Shown here piece by piece: positions 12,388 to 25,100 of a stretch of 64,000 nt of DNA. The DNA is taken from positions 124,001 through 188,000 of the forward strand of contig VXCM01000348.1 in NCBI GenBank assembly GCA_014773175.1, written 5' to 3'. The notes below the pieces were generated by a model. It ran no database searches. It saw nothing but the letters and a program-made list of their open reading frames with translations, and was not told the DNA's origin. The number at the start of each line of letters is the position of its first letter. Positions within the stretch are counted from its first letter, which is position 1. The position numbers and the translations under genes were made by a program. Origin of the DNA: Lucifuga dentata (lineage: Eukaryota > Chordata > Actinopteri > Ophidiiformes > Bythitidae).

Positions 12388-15300
12388 CAGGAAAGTAAGG
12401 GGGAGTGCGCTGCTCCTCTTCGCACATAAGATGCTCGGCTGTCATACTCCTCTTTTGTCACACTCTTCCTCTCTTTCTCTTGTACTGTTCTTTGAAACAC
12501 TAACCTCACATCTCTTATCCATCCATTATAAATGGATTTAGAAAGAGGGAGAGAGGAGAAACATGCTGGAACCATGGTTGTCCCACTGTCATAGAAAAGC
12601 ACCACTGTACTGATAACTTCCCTGCTCCCACACTGAGCCAACAGAGGAGGAAATGACCATTTTATGGAGGATTCAGGATGATTATCGTGGTTGAAATGGT
12701 TACACAGCATAATGTAGGGCCCTGCGTTTAATACAAAGACATAACGAATGTACTGTTACCCCCTTACCGATGTCACACATTGGTTAAAGATGTTTTCTGG
12801 GGGGGAAAACAGAGACTCTGCTTTGATGACACAAAAACCAGCGAGCTCACTTCACACACTCACACCTCGCCTCACCGAGACACGCATGCACACGAAAAAC
12901 ATGTGAACACACGTTGTATTCACACCATTTCCTCAGACTGATGCTACCAAACACTGCCAAGTTCAAACCAATGCTTAACTCAGCTGCGATTGTGTTAGCG
13001 TCATCACAACTGACACGGTGACTCATCTGAAGGATGATTACAACCAAAACTGAGCTACCTGCAGAATTGCGCCCATCCAAAAAAGTATGTCCACATGTGC
13101 ATGATGAGTGACAGATCAAAGTGTTCTGGTACACTTTGATGCTGGAATGACAGCCTGCAAGTGCAATGTCTGTATATTGTGCATCTGCTGTGATCTTTTT
13201 TTCTGGCTGATGTGCCAAAAGATTTTTTCAGAACAGTTTCTATGTTGGTATGTCTGGTATTAACCCACATTAATGATGCCAGGAATGTTGTCAATCATGG
13301 TGGCCAGAGGCAGAGGATCTTTGAAAATACTGTTCTTTTATTCTGAATAGTGGATGAAACCACAATTCAGAATAGCCACTGTAACAAACACTGAAATCAG
13401 CAATGTTAATGAGGCTTATTAGTGTTGCCCTCCATAGAGAAGATAATGAGGATGTTGGAGAGATGAAAGATGAAATTCACAAAATGAATGGGATGAAAGG
13501 GACACTGATGCCTCGCTCACCTCAAGATTCATTAATGTAATGAACCATGAAAACCACTTTTTTTTTTTCTTTTTTTTTTCACAAACATCTTTTTAGCCTG
13601 TGATTAGATGTTGATGCACTTTGATTTCAGGTCTGTCAGTTTCTGTCTGATTGGTTGAAAAGGGAGCAGCTGATCCGTGATGCTGATGTTGAAGGGTTTA
13701 GTCATAAACAGAGATCTTAGTTGTGTTAAAATTTGAGGAAATATTTTATGTCCTTGAACTTTACAGTAAAATCTTTTGGAGAGATCAAGGAAAGGAGTAC
13801 ATTTACTAAATCTGAATGCATCTCCAGTCCAGATGCATCTCATTAACTTCACTATGTGACATGTTTGTAGACTTGAATGGACAGGATGCTGTGTGTGTGG
13901 CAAAGTCACGAGTTAACTCTGTAGGAGTTAACTTTTTACATTTTTGCAATTTGACATGCATAAAGGAAATGCATACAAGTGATGTAATAAGTAAGAAAAT
14001 TGACAGACAAAATTTAGTTGTATGTCAAAACATTTAACTGTGCTAAATTAAAAAAAAAAAAAAAAGACATGTCTGTGTACAGACAGGATAAGAGCAGAGG
14101 GTTACTCTAAGGATGTTTCAATTATAGGCAGACAGGAGACTGCCATGGATGTGCTGGGAGCAGACCACGCTGCAGAATCTGGCTTCAAGTTATGCATAAG
14201 GAAGAAACAGCAGGAGCTGCATTTGTTTTTTCTGTGTATGAGTGGTGGTAAAGGGTGTTTCTGGACTGGACTGCACTGGAGAAATCAAACCAAATGACAT
14301 TCCTGTAACATCCAGCAGTGTGATTGTTTTGCATGCAGACTGTGAAACTGGCCTGTATGCTTTGTCCCAAGTTTGAGTCACTTTTTCCTTCGTCTGTCGA
14401 ATATTAAAAGGGTACGCTTTTGATTTGATTCAACCTGTACTCTGTGTGAAATAAGCAATCAGATGATGTAATTCTTACTGTAAAGTAATCTAATGCTGAT
14501 GTCAGCACTGTTGCACTAGTTTGGTCTTGAAAAGTACCCAGTGCAGAGGGCTGCCCGGAGATGTTTTCAAATATTTAAGTTTGCTGAATTTATCTGGCCC
14601 TTGTCAGTTTTGTGAGGCAACAAGCACACCCAAGTGCCAATTATGTGACGTGTCAGCTGTGTAACACTTTGAAATAATGTCCTCTTCTTCCCATATCTCT
14701 TGCACATTCTAGTAAATATATATCATTTGGGGTAATAATCCAGGTATGATGTTTATTCACTCTCGTTCCTTGCAATTCAGAAACTGAAAATTATTTAGAA
14801 GATACAGAAGATGTTTGGTTTTCCCCCCAGAGCTTCTAGCAAAATGTTTTTCTGGGTCATTTTTAGAAATTAACATTTATTCTGTTACAAGTACGAGGAA
14901 ATCCCCTCAGTTTTTGAATTAACGGAAACAAGTGAATTAATCTCGACTCTACTGGAGTCCACTGTGAAGGCAGACATAAATCGGACAAACGATTAAATGA
15001 AGGGATACAATGTTTAAATAGTTTGAAATAATATTTTAGTGAAGGGAAACCGACTCTATTTGTGTGACCTGACCTGATGCAACTGGATAATCTGTAAATT
15101 AAAATAAAATATTTCATTTTGTTCTTGATTTTCTGAGGATTGTGTGCCTTGCTGGTTTTTCAAAACCATGTTTTCTAACCAGGGTTTCCAACAATTCCCC
15201 AAGAAGGAGCCAAACATAACCTGGATGAAAACTGCACACAAAGACCTCCCTTGTTGTCATTGTTAATATCCATCATCTAGTTCTTTCCAGCAATACACCA

Positions 15301-16930
15301 CAGCTTTTTTTTTTTAATCTCTTGTTTTTCTCTATATTATTCTTTATTGTGTCCTAGTTGTCACAGGTTAAAAGAGTGTGAAAAGTGACAATGATTCAAA
15401 TGCATACACATCCATTAAAAAAAAAAAAAAAAAGTTTTCGATTAGTAATGGTTATGGGACACAAATGGCCTGTGAAGATCCTGCAAAGTTAGGTTTACTT
15501 AACTGGTAGATGAGGTTCAGATAATTAGAAGGATCGGGGTGATGTTTTACAGATTAACTGAACCAAAGGAAAATTCTCTTTAACAGGGAATAAAACATCT
15601 GACAACAGTAGAAATGCTTCTCAACACTGAGGATTTGATTATAAATCATCGCTAGGCCTGCTTATATAAGATGCACTGTTTGTTATTACACCTTTACATA
15701 TAAAAATGCATAAATTCTGATATTTGACGCCAAATATATACAGTTCTCTTTTTATAGTCAGTATTTACTAAGTACAATCTTCATTACAAGGCAAGTCTGC
15801 AACCACCCTTAACTCCTCTGACCTAATTGCAGTGTCATTGCACTGACCCTGTTATAATGCCATCATCATCACGCATATCTGTGGCATAGATTATGTTCTC
15901 TGACTTTCATAAGATCATTAACCATAATGTTTGTCCTTTGCTGCTCCACTGTGACTGAGTCATAACTTACAATGCAAGCATGCATCCTCCTTAGTTACTT
16001 ATTTCCTCATGATGATTTCATAGAGAACAGCAGATGGAAGCAAAGGTCAGAAAACAGTTTCTGTCATTGTGAGATGATAATGGACACGTTAAGAAGATGT
16101 AGAGATGCAAATATCACTCGTGGGGAAGCACTTCTATCTTTATGTTTGTGTGTGTGTGTGTGTGTGTTTTGTTTTGTTTTTTTAACCTGTAGAGCTGATT
16201 AGATTAGATTAGTTTGGCTGCCTCAGGACTCCGACCAGAGAGAAAGCCATCTTTAGCTCCTTTAAATGAACAATCCAGCAGAGTACAAATGATGAATGGA
16301 GTCTGATGGATGATGAACTGATGTATTGATGGAATGAAGGAATGAGTTTCTGCAACAATCACAAAAAAAAAAAAANAAAAAAAAAAAAAACACAAATGGT
16401 AATTCCTCTCGTGTATCTAATTAACTTAAAATGCACTAAACAGAACACAGAATGAGTGGATGAGCAAACAACGTATGCAATCAGCGTAAATAGTACGTCA
16501 CATGAGTTTATCTTCTGAATATGAAGAATTCACAACACCGTACCTAAAATTACTATTGTTTAGAATAAATTATTTCTGACTGTGGGAAACACTGTTGAGT
16601 CTTCCTTGCAGATGAGAATGCATATTGAATCTCCAGTTGTATAAATCCAAACACCACAGACCATCCGACATGTTCAAGCAAGACAGAGCATGAGAAAAAT
16701 GCACCACCAAGATTCTTCCTATTTATGCAAATGAAGAACACGTATGCAAGCAGATAGATTGTAAAGAGGTTTTTTTTTTGTTTTTGTTTTTGTTTTGGTC
16801 GCATTGAGCTCTGTAATTTTCTGAATGGCAAAACTGACAGAGAAAATGAATGCAATAGCGACATATCTGCTGCTGCATGCTGATATTCCATGAGAGGAAG
16901 GAAAGCAGTAGTTTCAGGTTTTTTTCTTAT
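12388..16930. other. kiaa0319l 3' UTR and intergenic sequence before cap1
   Basis: No coding exon was recognised. The 3' UTR end of kiaa0319l is not certain: ATTAAA at 14403-14408, AATAAA at 15103-15108 (followed by GT-rich sequence) and AATAAA at 15589-15594 are all possible polyadenylation signals. Also present are A/T homopolymers (13559-13579, 14049-14065), a (GT)n run near 16147-16168 and a poly-A run with an N at 16376. Confidence 0.6.
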
Positions 16931-16945
16931 ATTTGAGCTCTCTGC

Positions 16946-16955
16946 CCTTATATGG
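16946..16955. promoter_or_regulatory. Perfect CArG box (SRF site) upstream of cap1
   Basis: CCTTATATGG fits CC(A/T)6GG exactly. It lies just upstream of the putative cap1 5' exon. SRF with MRTF cofactors drives many actin-cytoskeleton genes, which fits CAP1's role. Occupancy is an inference. Confidence 0.5.
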
Positions 16956-16974
16956 GAAAGGAATCGTTTGCTCG

Positions 16975-17129
16975 AACAAGGGCGGAAACGCGGCGCGGTG
17001 ACAGCTGGGTAAATTCACCCATATCCAGGAAGAAAAGAAGAGCCCAGTCTTGTCTGCAAGCCTGCGTTCTGCACACTCCCACGGCGAAATAAAGGACCAA
17101 ATCACTGCTTGTAATCATCAATTTAGCAG
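16975..17129 (+). other. cap1: Putative non-coding first exon of cap1
   Basis: A locally CpG-containing stretch (GGGCGGAAACGCGGCGCGG near 16980) ends with a good donor, GCAG|GTAATC, at 17129/17130. The first cap1 coding exon opens only two bases before its ATG at 20657, so a 5' non-coding exon must exist upstream. Exact ends are not supported by homology and other promoters within 17.2-17.6 kb are possible. Confidence 0.35.
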
Positions 17130-17428
17130 GTAATCTATGCAGTTTCTTTCTTTTAAGTTGTAGCTATTTCAAACATCTCACTTGAACTTATCAGAGCTAA
17201 TTATATGCGCCGCCGTTCCCATTTCTTACCACGACATCGACTCATTCGGAAATTATTTATTGGAATCGTTGTGATGCTAACAAGCCGGCTAGCCTAGCTC
17301 GCTGCAAGCCGCAGAATCTAACCATCGACTAGAGCAGATATCCGGATGTTTTCTTTCTCTTAATTTCATTTCGTGAGCTAGCTCGTTAAATACGGAAAGT
17401 TCGTCTTTTTCTGCAGACGAGTGCAACA

Positions 17429-17551
17429 TTAGCTAACACAGGGAGGGGTGTGTTAGAAAAAAAAAAATCAGGAAATGCCGAAACAGACANTTAGCTAACA
17501 CAGGGAGGGGTGTGTTAGAAAAAAAAAAATCAGGAAATGCCGAAACAGACA
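17429..17551. repeat. 61-bp direct repeat around N at 17490 (assembly duplication)
   Basis: 17429-17489 and 17491-17551 are identical, each containing an 11-A run, and a single N separates them. This is probably an unmerged contig overlap in the first cap1 intron. Confidence 0.9.
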
Positions 17552-18574
17552 GCAGACACTCAACAGCAGGGAGGGGAATAAGTACAGTACACACCTTTGG
17601 AGCTAACTAGTTGTATTTAATGCATGTGTTTAATGTGTGTTTAACTGCTGCCTCGTCACACATGTTCAGTCTGTCGTTCATTGTCACTAGGAGTGTTTTG
17701 ACAGATTTTATATCGCCGTTACAATCTGTTTTCTGTCCGAAAATTCAGCATTGTAGCTTGAGTTATAAAAAGAAACGCACTTTGACAGCGAGAAAATGCT
17801 AATTCTCACATTATATTTACCCACGCATTCACACTGGACAACGAGAGAACTGTTTATGGTCTAAAGGGAACAGAATCTGCCGGTAAACAGCATTCCCCAC
17901 AACACCCACCGGCTTTGCTAAGCTTTAGCCTAGCTAGCATACTTTCCGTCTGAAACCCCAATGATCGCGTTAACATCAGCGGATTGTGCATGATTGGATT
18001 TGCTGGAGCCAAGAATCCACTAGGGCCGTGGGAAATGTCAGAGCTCATTGGTATAGCTATGGACTGCTTCGTTTTTCCACATTTTGTTTTATTCCATGCT
18101 AATAGCTAGCCAGGATAGAAAGCGATGGTTGCACATCCCTTCTTTATGTCTGAGCTGTCTGGTTCCACGCACACACCCTCACACAGGCCTAGACCCACTC
18201 CACTATGTATGATGATGGTGCTTTATGCAGAGCATTTTGTCAGATATCCACAACAGTAGGTCTATTTGCAGAAAACTCTTTTTGTATAGTAAGGTTAGCT
18301 AAGATATCATGTAACATGTTTAAATATTATGTATGTAATTGTAATCCACGTAAAATGCATCCAGCATAGTCTCTTAAATGTGTTTAACAGTATGTAATGA
18401 AGACTAGGTTTCCTCACAAATGTGTCCCGCTATGCCCCACAATTGTTTGAGCTGTAAGAAGTTTTTGTATCATTGTGACAAAAAAAAAAAATGCAGTTTG
18501 TTAAATCCGTCATTGACAGTATTTTTTACTCAGCTCACACGCTGCTTGATGTTTGGTGTCCATTACTCCCAGGA

Positions 18575-18656
18575 ACTCACTGGTAATGGAAGGGGAGTGG
18601 CACCTTCAGTGCCACNTGGCACTGAAGGTGCCACTCCCCTTCCATTACCAGTGAGT
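18575..18656. repeat. 40-bp perfect inverted repeat centred on N at 18616
   Basis: Arms 18575-18614 and 18617-18656 are exact reverse complements with only a C and an N between them. Each arm contains a smaller hairpin, GTGGCAC-CTTCA-GTGCCAC. It could be a fold-back assembly error at a gap or a real cruciform-prone palindrome. It lies in the first cap1 intron. Confidence 0.9.
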
Positions 18657-18923
18657 CATACCTGAGCTGAGACAACAAGGAAGTTTAACAGTTGAACTCT
18701 GGCACTTATAGGCTTATACTGCTATTGGCCTGTACAGTTGCGTCAAAGGGTAATCAGGGTGTTGATCCTGCTACGGTCTAATTTTATATCAAAGTCTTGT
18801 GGAGAAATTAAGTCTCAATGCCATCTCAATGATTCAGACAAGAAGGGGAGTTAAGTTTAGATGTTACAGATTTTATCTCTTACATTAGGCACTCCTCTAC
18901 TCCAAATGCTTCACTCAGCTTAA

Positions 18924-19021
18924 GCATTTTCCAAAACGTACTACTGCAGCGGAAAATATTAGAATCCTTTTTCCCACCTTCCAAACCTCAAACATGCAAA
19001 ATCACCTGTATGGTCCTTTTA
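18924..19021. mobile_element. Rearranged fragment of the TTAA MITE family
   Basis: It contains an interior-type block (CATTTTCCAAAACGTACTAC to CACCTTCCA) joined directly to a terminal block of the opposite end (CTCAAACATGCAAAATCACC to TATGGTCCTTT). In complete copies these are not adjacent, so this is a deleted remnant. Confidence 0.55.
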
Positions 19022-20656
19022 GTGAAGAGACAGCTGTAAACATTTTGGCAGGATTCAGTCCCAGAGGTGAGAGATTTAACAGGACCTTGGTATCAGGTTA
19101 TAGTGATATATTGCCCTCAATTTGGTATTTTGGATACTTAAGATATGATTGAAAAGAGGTTTTAATTTCACTCAACGGCTTCAGGCTGCACATTCTTGCT
19201 AAACCTGCCTCACCGTGCCCAAAGGAGTCATTAGACAAACGGGCCTGTAACAGCATAAATAATATGGCTGTCAGTGGAAAGTTTATAGTCTAAAAGGCTG
19301 TTTCAGCTGCCAGTCTGCCAAGAATAAAATCATAGAGGAAACTTTGCATCCTTGGAATTTTTTTGACTTGAATGTGGTGACATTTATAGATTTCGTACTT
19401 GCACAAATCACCATATATCAGCAGGTTCCATACTTAATAAGTCTTAATTTAGTATCTATATTCATTTGCATGCTATATATTCAACTGGATTCCCTTTTCT
19501 CCATCGATAGAACCAGGAAAGTGTATAGTCGCTTTCAGTGTTGGCTGTCGCAGCCAAAAGTACTAAAACTGACTCGGTCATTATATATTTAAAGATTTTG
19601 TCAAGTGAAAGTGAGAGGGTAACAATGGCTTTATCTCAGGTCTGCGTGGACTCATTAATCAGAGAGATCGGCGTGTTTGCTTTCACGTCAGCCAGGTGAA
19701 AGTATCTCAGACAGACAATGCTCCCAGTCACACAGGTGAAGGCGGCGTTAGGTTACAGACGTCTGATGTGACGTTAGCTTTCTCATCCGGTGCGTGTGAG
19801 AGCACCAAGTGTAAGTGTACACTGGTCTTGGGTTAAAGTTACAGTTAATCATGTGCTTGTGAGGAGACTGTCAAAGAAGCCATTGCTGTTAAACTCTGTA
19901 GTTTTATTGTGAAACACACAAACATGTTGCTGACAGAGCAAGTCAACAGCCTGTCTGATAATCTACATACTCAGCAGGTCCCAACCTGCTTCCTGATGAT
20001 CCCATTCTTCCTCTTTTTGTTACTCAGCCGTCCTGCAGGCTGGGCTTTGCTGCAGATCTGGGGCCCCTGTAAATTAGCAAATAAGGACACATTTACATTC
20101 TGTATTGCCATTTATTCAAATTGCGTGCAGTTATTTTGTGCATGCCAAGACAAAGCTCTCCAGAGGCTGCCTGAGTGCCAAGCTAACTGCAGAGCGGTTT
20201 GTTAGGAGTGAGAATAGAATGAAATTCAACTGCAGGATGCAAACCCTAAATGCAGGATGCAGATGTCCACATCTGATTGCCAGCTGCTAATCAGTCTTGG
20301 AGAGACTAGCATGACAAAATGAACAAAATCGCAAAGGTCCACAAGCTTCCACATACTCCTGTTCGTCATCCTACCAGTGAAGCTAAATGCTAATTACCTT
20401 TACCATGTGTCTCAGGTGTAAATTAGTTCCTGTCATCAACACAAACGTTTAACTCGGCCATTGCACTGTGGCAACAATTAATAAACAAGCCAGACCTCAT
20501 TTCACAGCAGGAAATGTGTCTTTATCTTTCACCAGCTGCTTCAGCCAAGATTTTTTGAAGCGAAGCGTTTGATCCACGTAGAAAAACGGATAATGATGTT
20601 GCTATTTCAGTTTCCTCTCTGAAAGTTTTCTCTTTGTCCTTCACCTTCCGACAGAT

Positions 20657-22109
20657 ATGGCAGAGCTGGCGAGTCTGGTGCAGCGGCTGGAGGTGGCAGT
20701 GGGCCGTCTGGAGGCCATGTCAGTCTCTGATAGCAGCTCTGGAGGAGGTAATCATCATGTATAATAAACATTAAGTCATTCCATTTATTGTGAATAAGAA
20801 GTCTAGTTGCTGTGAATGAGATGCCCTTATTCACGTAAAGCACGCATTAAAACAGATAAACCAGATAAATTGCAGGTTTGTTTACAAAACTTACTCATAG
20901 AGGGTTTGAGCTTTTTTCAACTTAAGCAGTGTAACTGCAATAGACAGAGACAAAATATATTCATGCAAAGCCTCAGTTTTGTCGTGATTGATCAAATTCT
21001 CACTTTTAGTTAAGATAAGACTGCAGGGCAGTCGCAGTGGAATAACAGTGGAATAAGTGGAATAACTTATTAACAGTGGAATAAGTTGTAAAATGTTATC
21101 CGACTACCCCTGCAGATATAGTTATCTGGCATAAACGCAGGACTCGCGAGATGATTTTTGTTCAGTTTCTATGTTTAATTCCTCCTCTCTTTGGATGTTT
21201 TTCCCTCCTTAGGAGCCGTTGCCGCATATATTGAGGCCTATGATGAGATCTTGAACGGTCCTGTGGCCTGGTATATCTCCCTCAGTCAGGAGATAGGGGG
21301 CGACGTCCAGAAACATGTAGGTAAAAATTTCTGGCACAAAAAAAAAAAAAAAAAAAAAAAAAAATGCAGTGACTTGATGCATTTGAAGTTGTGTTATTTT
21401 ATTCTTTTCTACTTCATTGTACTCAAATTCATAAACACAAGTATGATGATTTTTTTTAACTCTTTTTCCCCCAAACTCTCCTTCCTTCCCTCCCTCTAAG
21501 GCGGACATGATGAACCAGGCATTTCGCTGTCAGAAACAACTCCTTTTAACAGCCTCCTCCTGCCAGAAGCCCTCTGATGTGAGCTCAGTACCTTTAATAC
21601 TTGCTCTGTATTAACATAACAGCACATTGATGAATGAATCTTAATTTGCATAATCTGTTGTGATGTTTGTCTCCTGAATTTACTTGAGATTTTCATTCAC
21701 CTGCCCTGATGTCATTACGGCTCATTATCTCATTCATGATAATCAGATTTCACAGTCTCCTCATTAATTATTCTAAATAGTCAGCAGGCTGCGATTGACA
21801 ATTGGAGCCAGATTCTAATTTGGTAAAATCTATAACGACTAATTCAGTCACCAGTTTTATTATCTCACGTCTTCTTTCCCCTTCAGGCAATTTTGGCAAC
21901 TCTGCTGCAGCCGTTGTCCAAAGCCATTGAGCAGGTGCAGTGCTTCCATGCAAAGAACCGCATGTCGCCGTTCTTCAACCATCTCTGCACGGTCAATGAG
22001 AGCGTCCCTGCCCTCGGATGGGTCACTATGGTGAGACCGGGGGAGGGTAGACGAGAAAAGGGAGCTTTTCTGGCACTGTGACTGTGTGTTCATGGTTGCA
22101 TGTGTGTGT

Positions 22110-22146
<37 letters not shown>

Positions 22147-25100
22147 TGTGAGTGTGTGTGTGTGTAAATGAGTGTGTGTGTGTGTGTAAATGAGTGTGTG
22201 ATCCCCGGAAACAAGCCACTCTTTGATTCTGTCATCACTGTCTGTGAGGAAGGCGACACATGAATGCAGCAACAGAGTCTCACTGTTACAGTTTGGATGA
22301 TTAACCCTTTGTTTTATGACGTTTGCTTCTTATGAATAATACATGGAGTTCCAAATAGAGAAACACAGCAGATGCATTATTCCAGCATACATCCGCATCT
22401 GAATTTATCTCTCACGTTTTTACAGCATTTGCTCTGTTAAATGCATCCTCATTTTATACCTTGATGCAATTGTCTTGCCTTTGTTTGTGTCAGGCTCCGA
22501 AGCCAGGCCTGTACATTAAAGAGATGGGGGATGCTGGCACTTTCTACGCCAACCGGGTGCTCAAGGACTTCAGAGAAAAGTGAGGGAAAACTCTTAATAT
22601 TGTCTGTAGGGTTCTTTCCCAGTTTGCTGGGACCATCTGTCTGCCATCTTTTCCTCACATCAGCCTCTTTAATTTGAAGCAGCCTACAGTTTTACTTGGT
22701 CAGCACTGCCACATAAACAGTCTGACTCTCTTGCTGTGGTTAGACCTCAAATCAACGCCTGTGTGCTTACCAGCAGACTTGACAAAGCTAGAAGGTAAAA
22801 GCTGTAGTTGTCATGTAATTTGAGATGAAGTTGGCCTGTTTGTGCTGATCAGCAAATCACAACAGATCAGAATGTGTCAAGCAGCTGTTTGTAGTGTAAG
22901 TTTGTATGTATTCTGTTTGTAAGTATTGTTGTGTAAACTTGTAAATATTGTGTTGTGCAACTGCAGATCAGTGGCTAAATAAACTTTATTCAGATGTATG
23001 ACATGTACAACTTAGTATTTCATTAGAGTTAGAAAATACTCCTTTTTTATGTTAAGTAGTTTGTATGGAGGAGCTACTCATTGATTAGTTCCTGTGGGAT
23101 GGAGAAATCCATGTAATCCAATGATCCAAAGTGGATCCAAAGATTTATGTTCAATCTTGTCATATCTTCACAGGGACAAGAAGCATGTTGAGTGGGTGAA
23201 GGCGTATCTCTCCATTTGGACTGAGCTGCAGAACTACATCAAACAGCACCACACCACAGGACTGGTCTGGAGCAAGACCGTAAGCCTGTTTTATAACGCC
23301 GCTCCACTTCTTTCTGTCACGGTCTCGAGGGTGTTTTCTCTCTCTCTCCTCTTTGCTCTTCTCATTTTCTCTGTTCTTGCACTACTCATCTGCCCTCAAT
23401 ATTTCAGATGTAGATGCACACGTTCACCTGAATGTAACAGTTGACTTTTATGGCGCTTCTCATCAATTGGCTTTTTTATTGACTATTTTGTCCACCTCAG
23501 GGTCCTGTAGCCTCGGCCTCTGCAGCACCACCTCCCCCCTGTGCTCCTGCTGGCGGATGCCCTCCCCCTCCTCCCCCCGGACCTCCTCCTCCAATGGATT
23601 TAGAGCAGTCCTCAAGGGCCAGCAGTGGTGACCATGGCGCTGACGCTCGGAACTTATTGTTCGCCTCCCTCAACAAGGGGTCTGACATCACCAGAGGTTG
23701 GTACCCAAGACAACCATACACACTCCCCACTGACTCAAAGATGGACTAAAAGCATGTCATCATAGAAGAGGGAGGGGATGTTAACAGGAATTTTGTGTGT
23801 GTATCCTCATCTTTGAATTTGTGAAATAGAACTGTATATCTGTGTTGCAGCTATCTGACTGGTCAATCAAAAGCTCACCTAGAAACAAAATGGGGTGTCA
23901 TTTTTGAGGTTCAATTAAAAGTTAATGACTTTTGATACCACATATGTATGTGTGGTTACAGTATCTATCAAAGATGAGGCAATCTAGTTAAAAAATGCCA
24001 TTGTCTTATAAGAAATTAGAAAAAAAACACACTACTATGCATAAAAAGGTGCTCTATATGCCAAGACTCATCATGTAGAATGAAAGAGTTTTCAGTGTTA
24101 ACGTTTCTCTTTTCCAGTATGTGGTTTCTAGCATGTTGTGCTGTCGGACTTATCGCCTTTCCCTCCTCCCTTTACATGTCCAGGCCTGAAACATGTGAGT
24201 GACGATCAGAAGACCCACAAAAATCCTGCTCTGAGGTCTCAGGGTGGCCCTGGCCCTTCAGTGCGTACAGGACCCAAGCCCTTCTCTTCCTCCTCCTCCT
24301 CCCCCCGACCTGCTGCACCTGCCACCGCAACCTGCAAGCTGTCCCCTGTTCTGGAGCTGGACGGAAAGAAGTGGAAAGTGGTAAGTTAATGTCTCAGTCA
24401 GTTGACTTTATTAGGTCCTATGAGTCCCACGCCGAGCTAAATCAGAGTTTATCTAAGTATGTATTCATGTTGTCACTGAAAGAAAAACACGAACAAAATG
24501 ATTAGCTGCTGTTGAGTTCTGTTTTTGTGGCTTTTGGCTGAAATAAAAGGCATTATGTTAGATATAATGCAGAAGGCTGTGCAAAGCGTCACAATGACTC
24601 ATTCAGACAGAATTAGCTTCTTTTTTTTTTTTTTNTTTTTTTTTTTTTATTGTAAACCTTTTATAGTAATCCTGGTGTTCCCATCGTCCTCCAAAGTTAT
24701 CTTGTTTTTCCTCTTCACTACTCCGTTTCTTGTTCACTCTGCTCTTTCTCCCTCTGCAGGAGAACCAAGAAGGAGAGCAGAACTTGGTGATCAGCGACAC
24801 TGAGCTGAAGCAAGTGGTTTATGCTTTCAAGTGTAACAACAGCACGCTGCAGGTCAAAGGCAAACTCAACTCCATCACTGTAGGTGAGAACAAAAGCTGC
24901 AGGTCTAAAATCTGAAATTTGCCTTTTTGGCTCACCACTGTGTCCTGGTGATGTAAAACTCACCCTACATACTTTTAATAATAATTTGCATCAATTACTG
25001 TGTTAAATTTGATTTAGAATAATGGTATGAATTAGTAATTAATCACACTGTTAGAATTGGAAGAAGACACTTAAGAGCAACATTTAGTATGCATATTAAA

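Noticed and set aside
12168..12710. 180-codon minus-strand open frame
   Set aside because: It is antisense to the last kiaa0319l exon and 3' UTR and is lengthened by the 61-bp gap duplication.
22026..22283. Thr/His-repeat open frames on the minus strand
   Set aside because: They translate the GT microsatellite in a cap1 intron.
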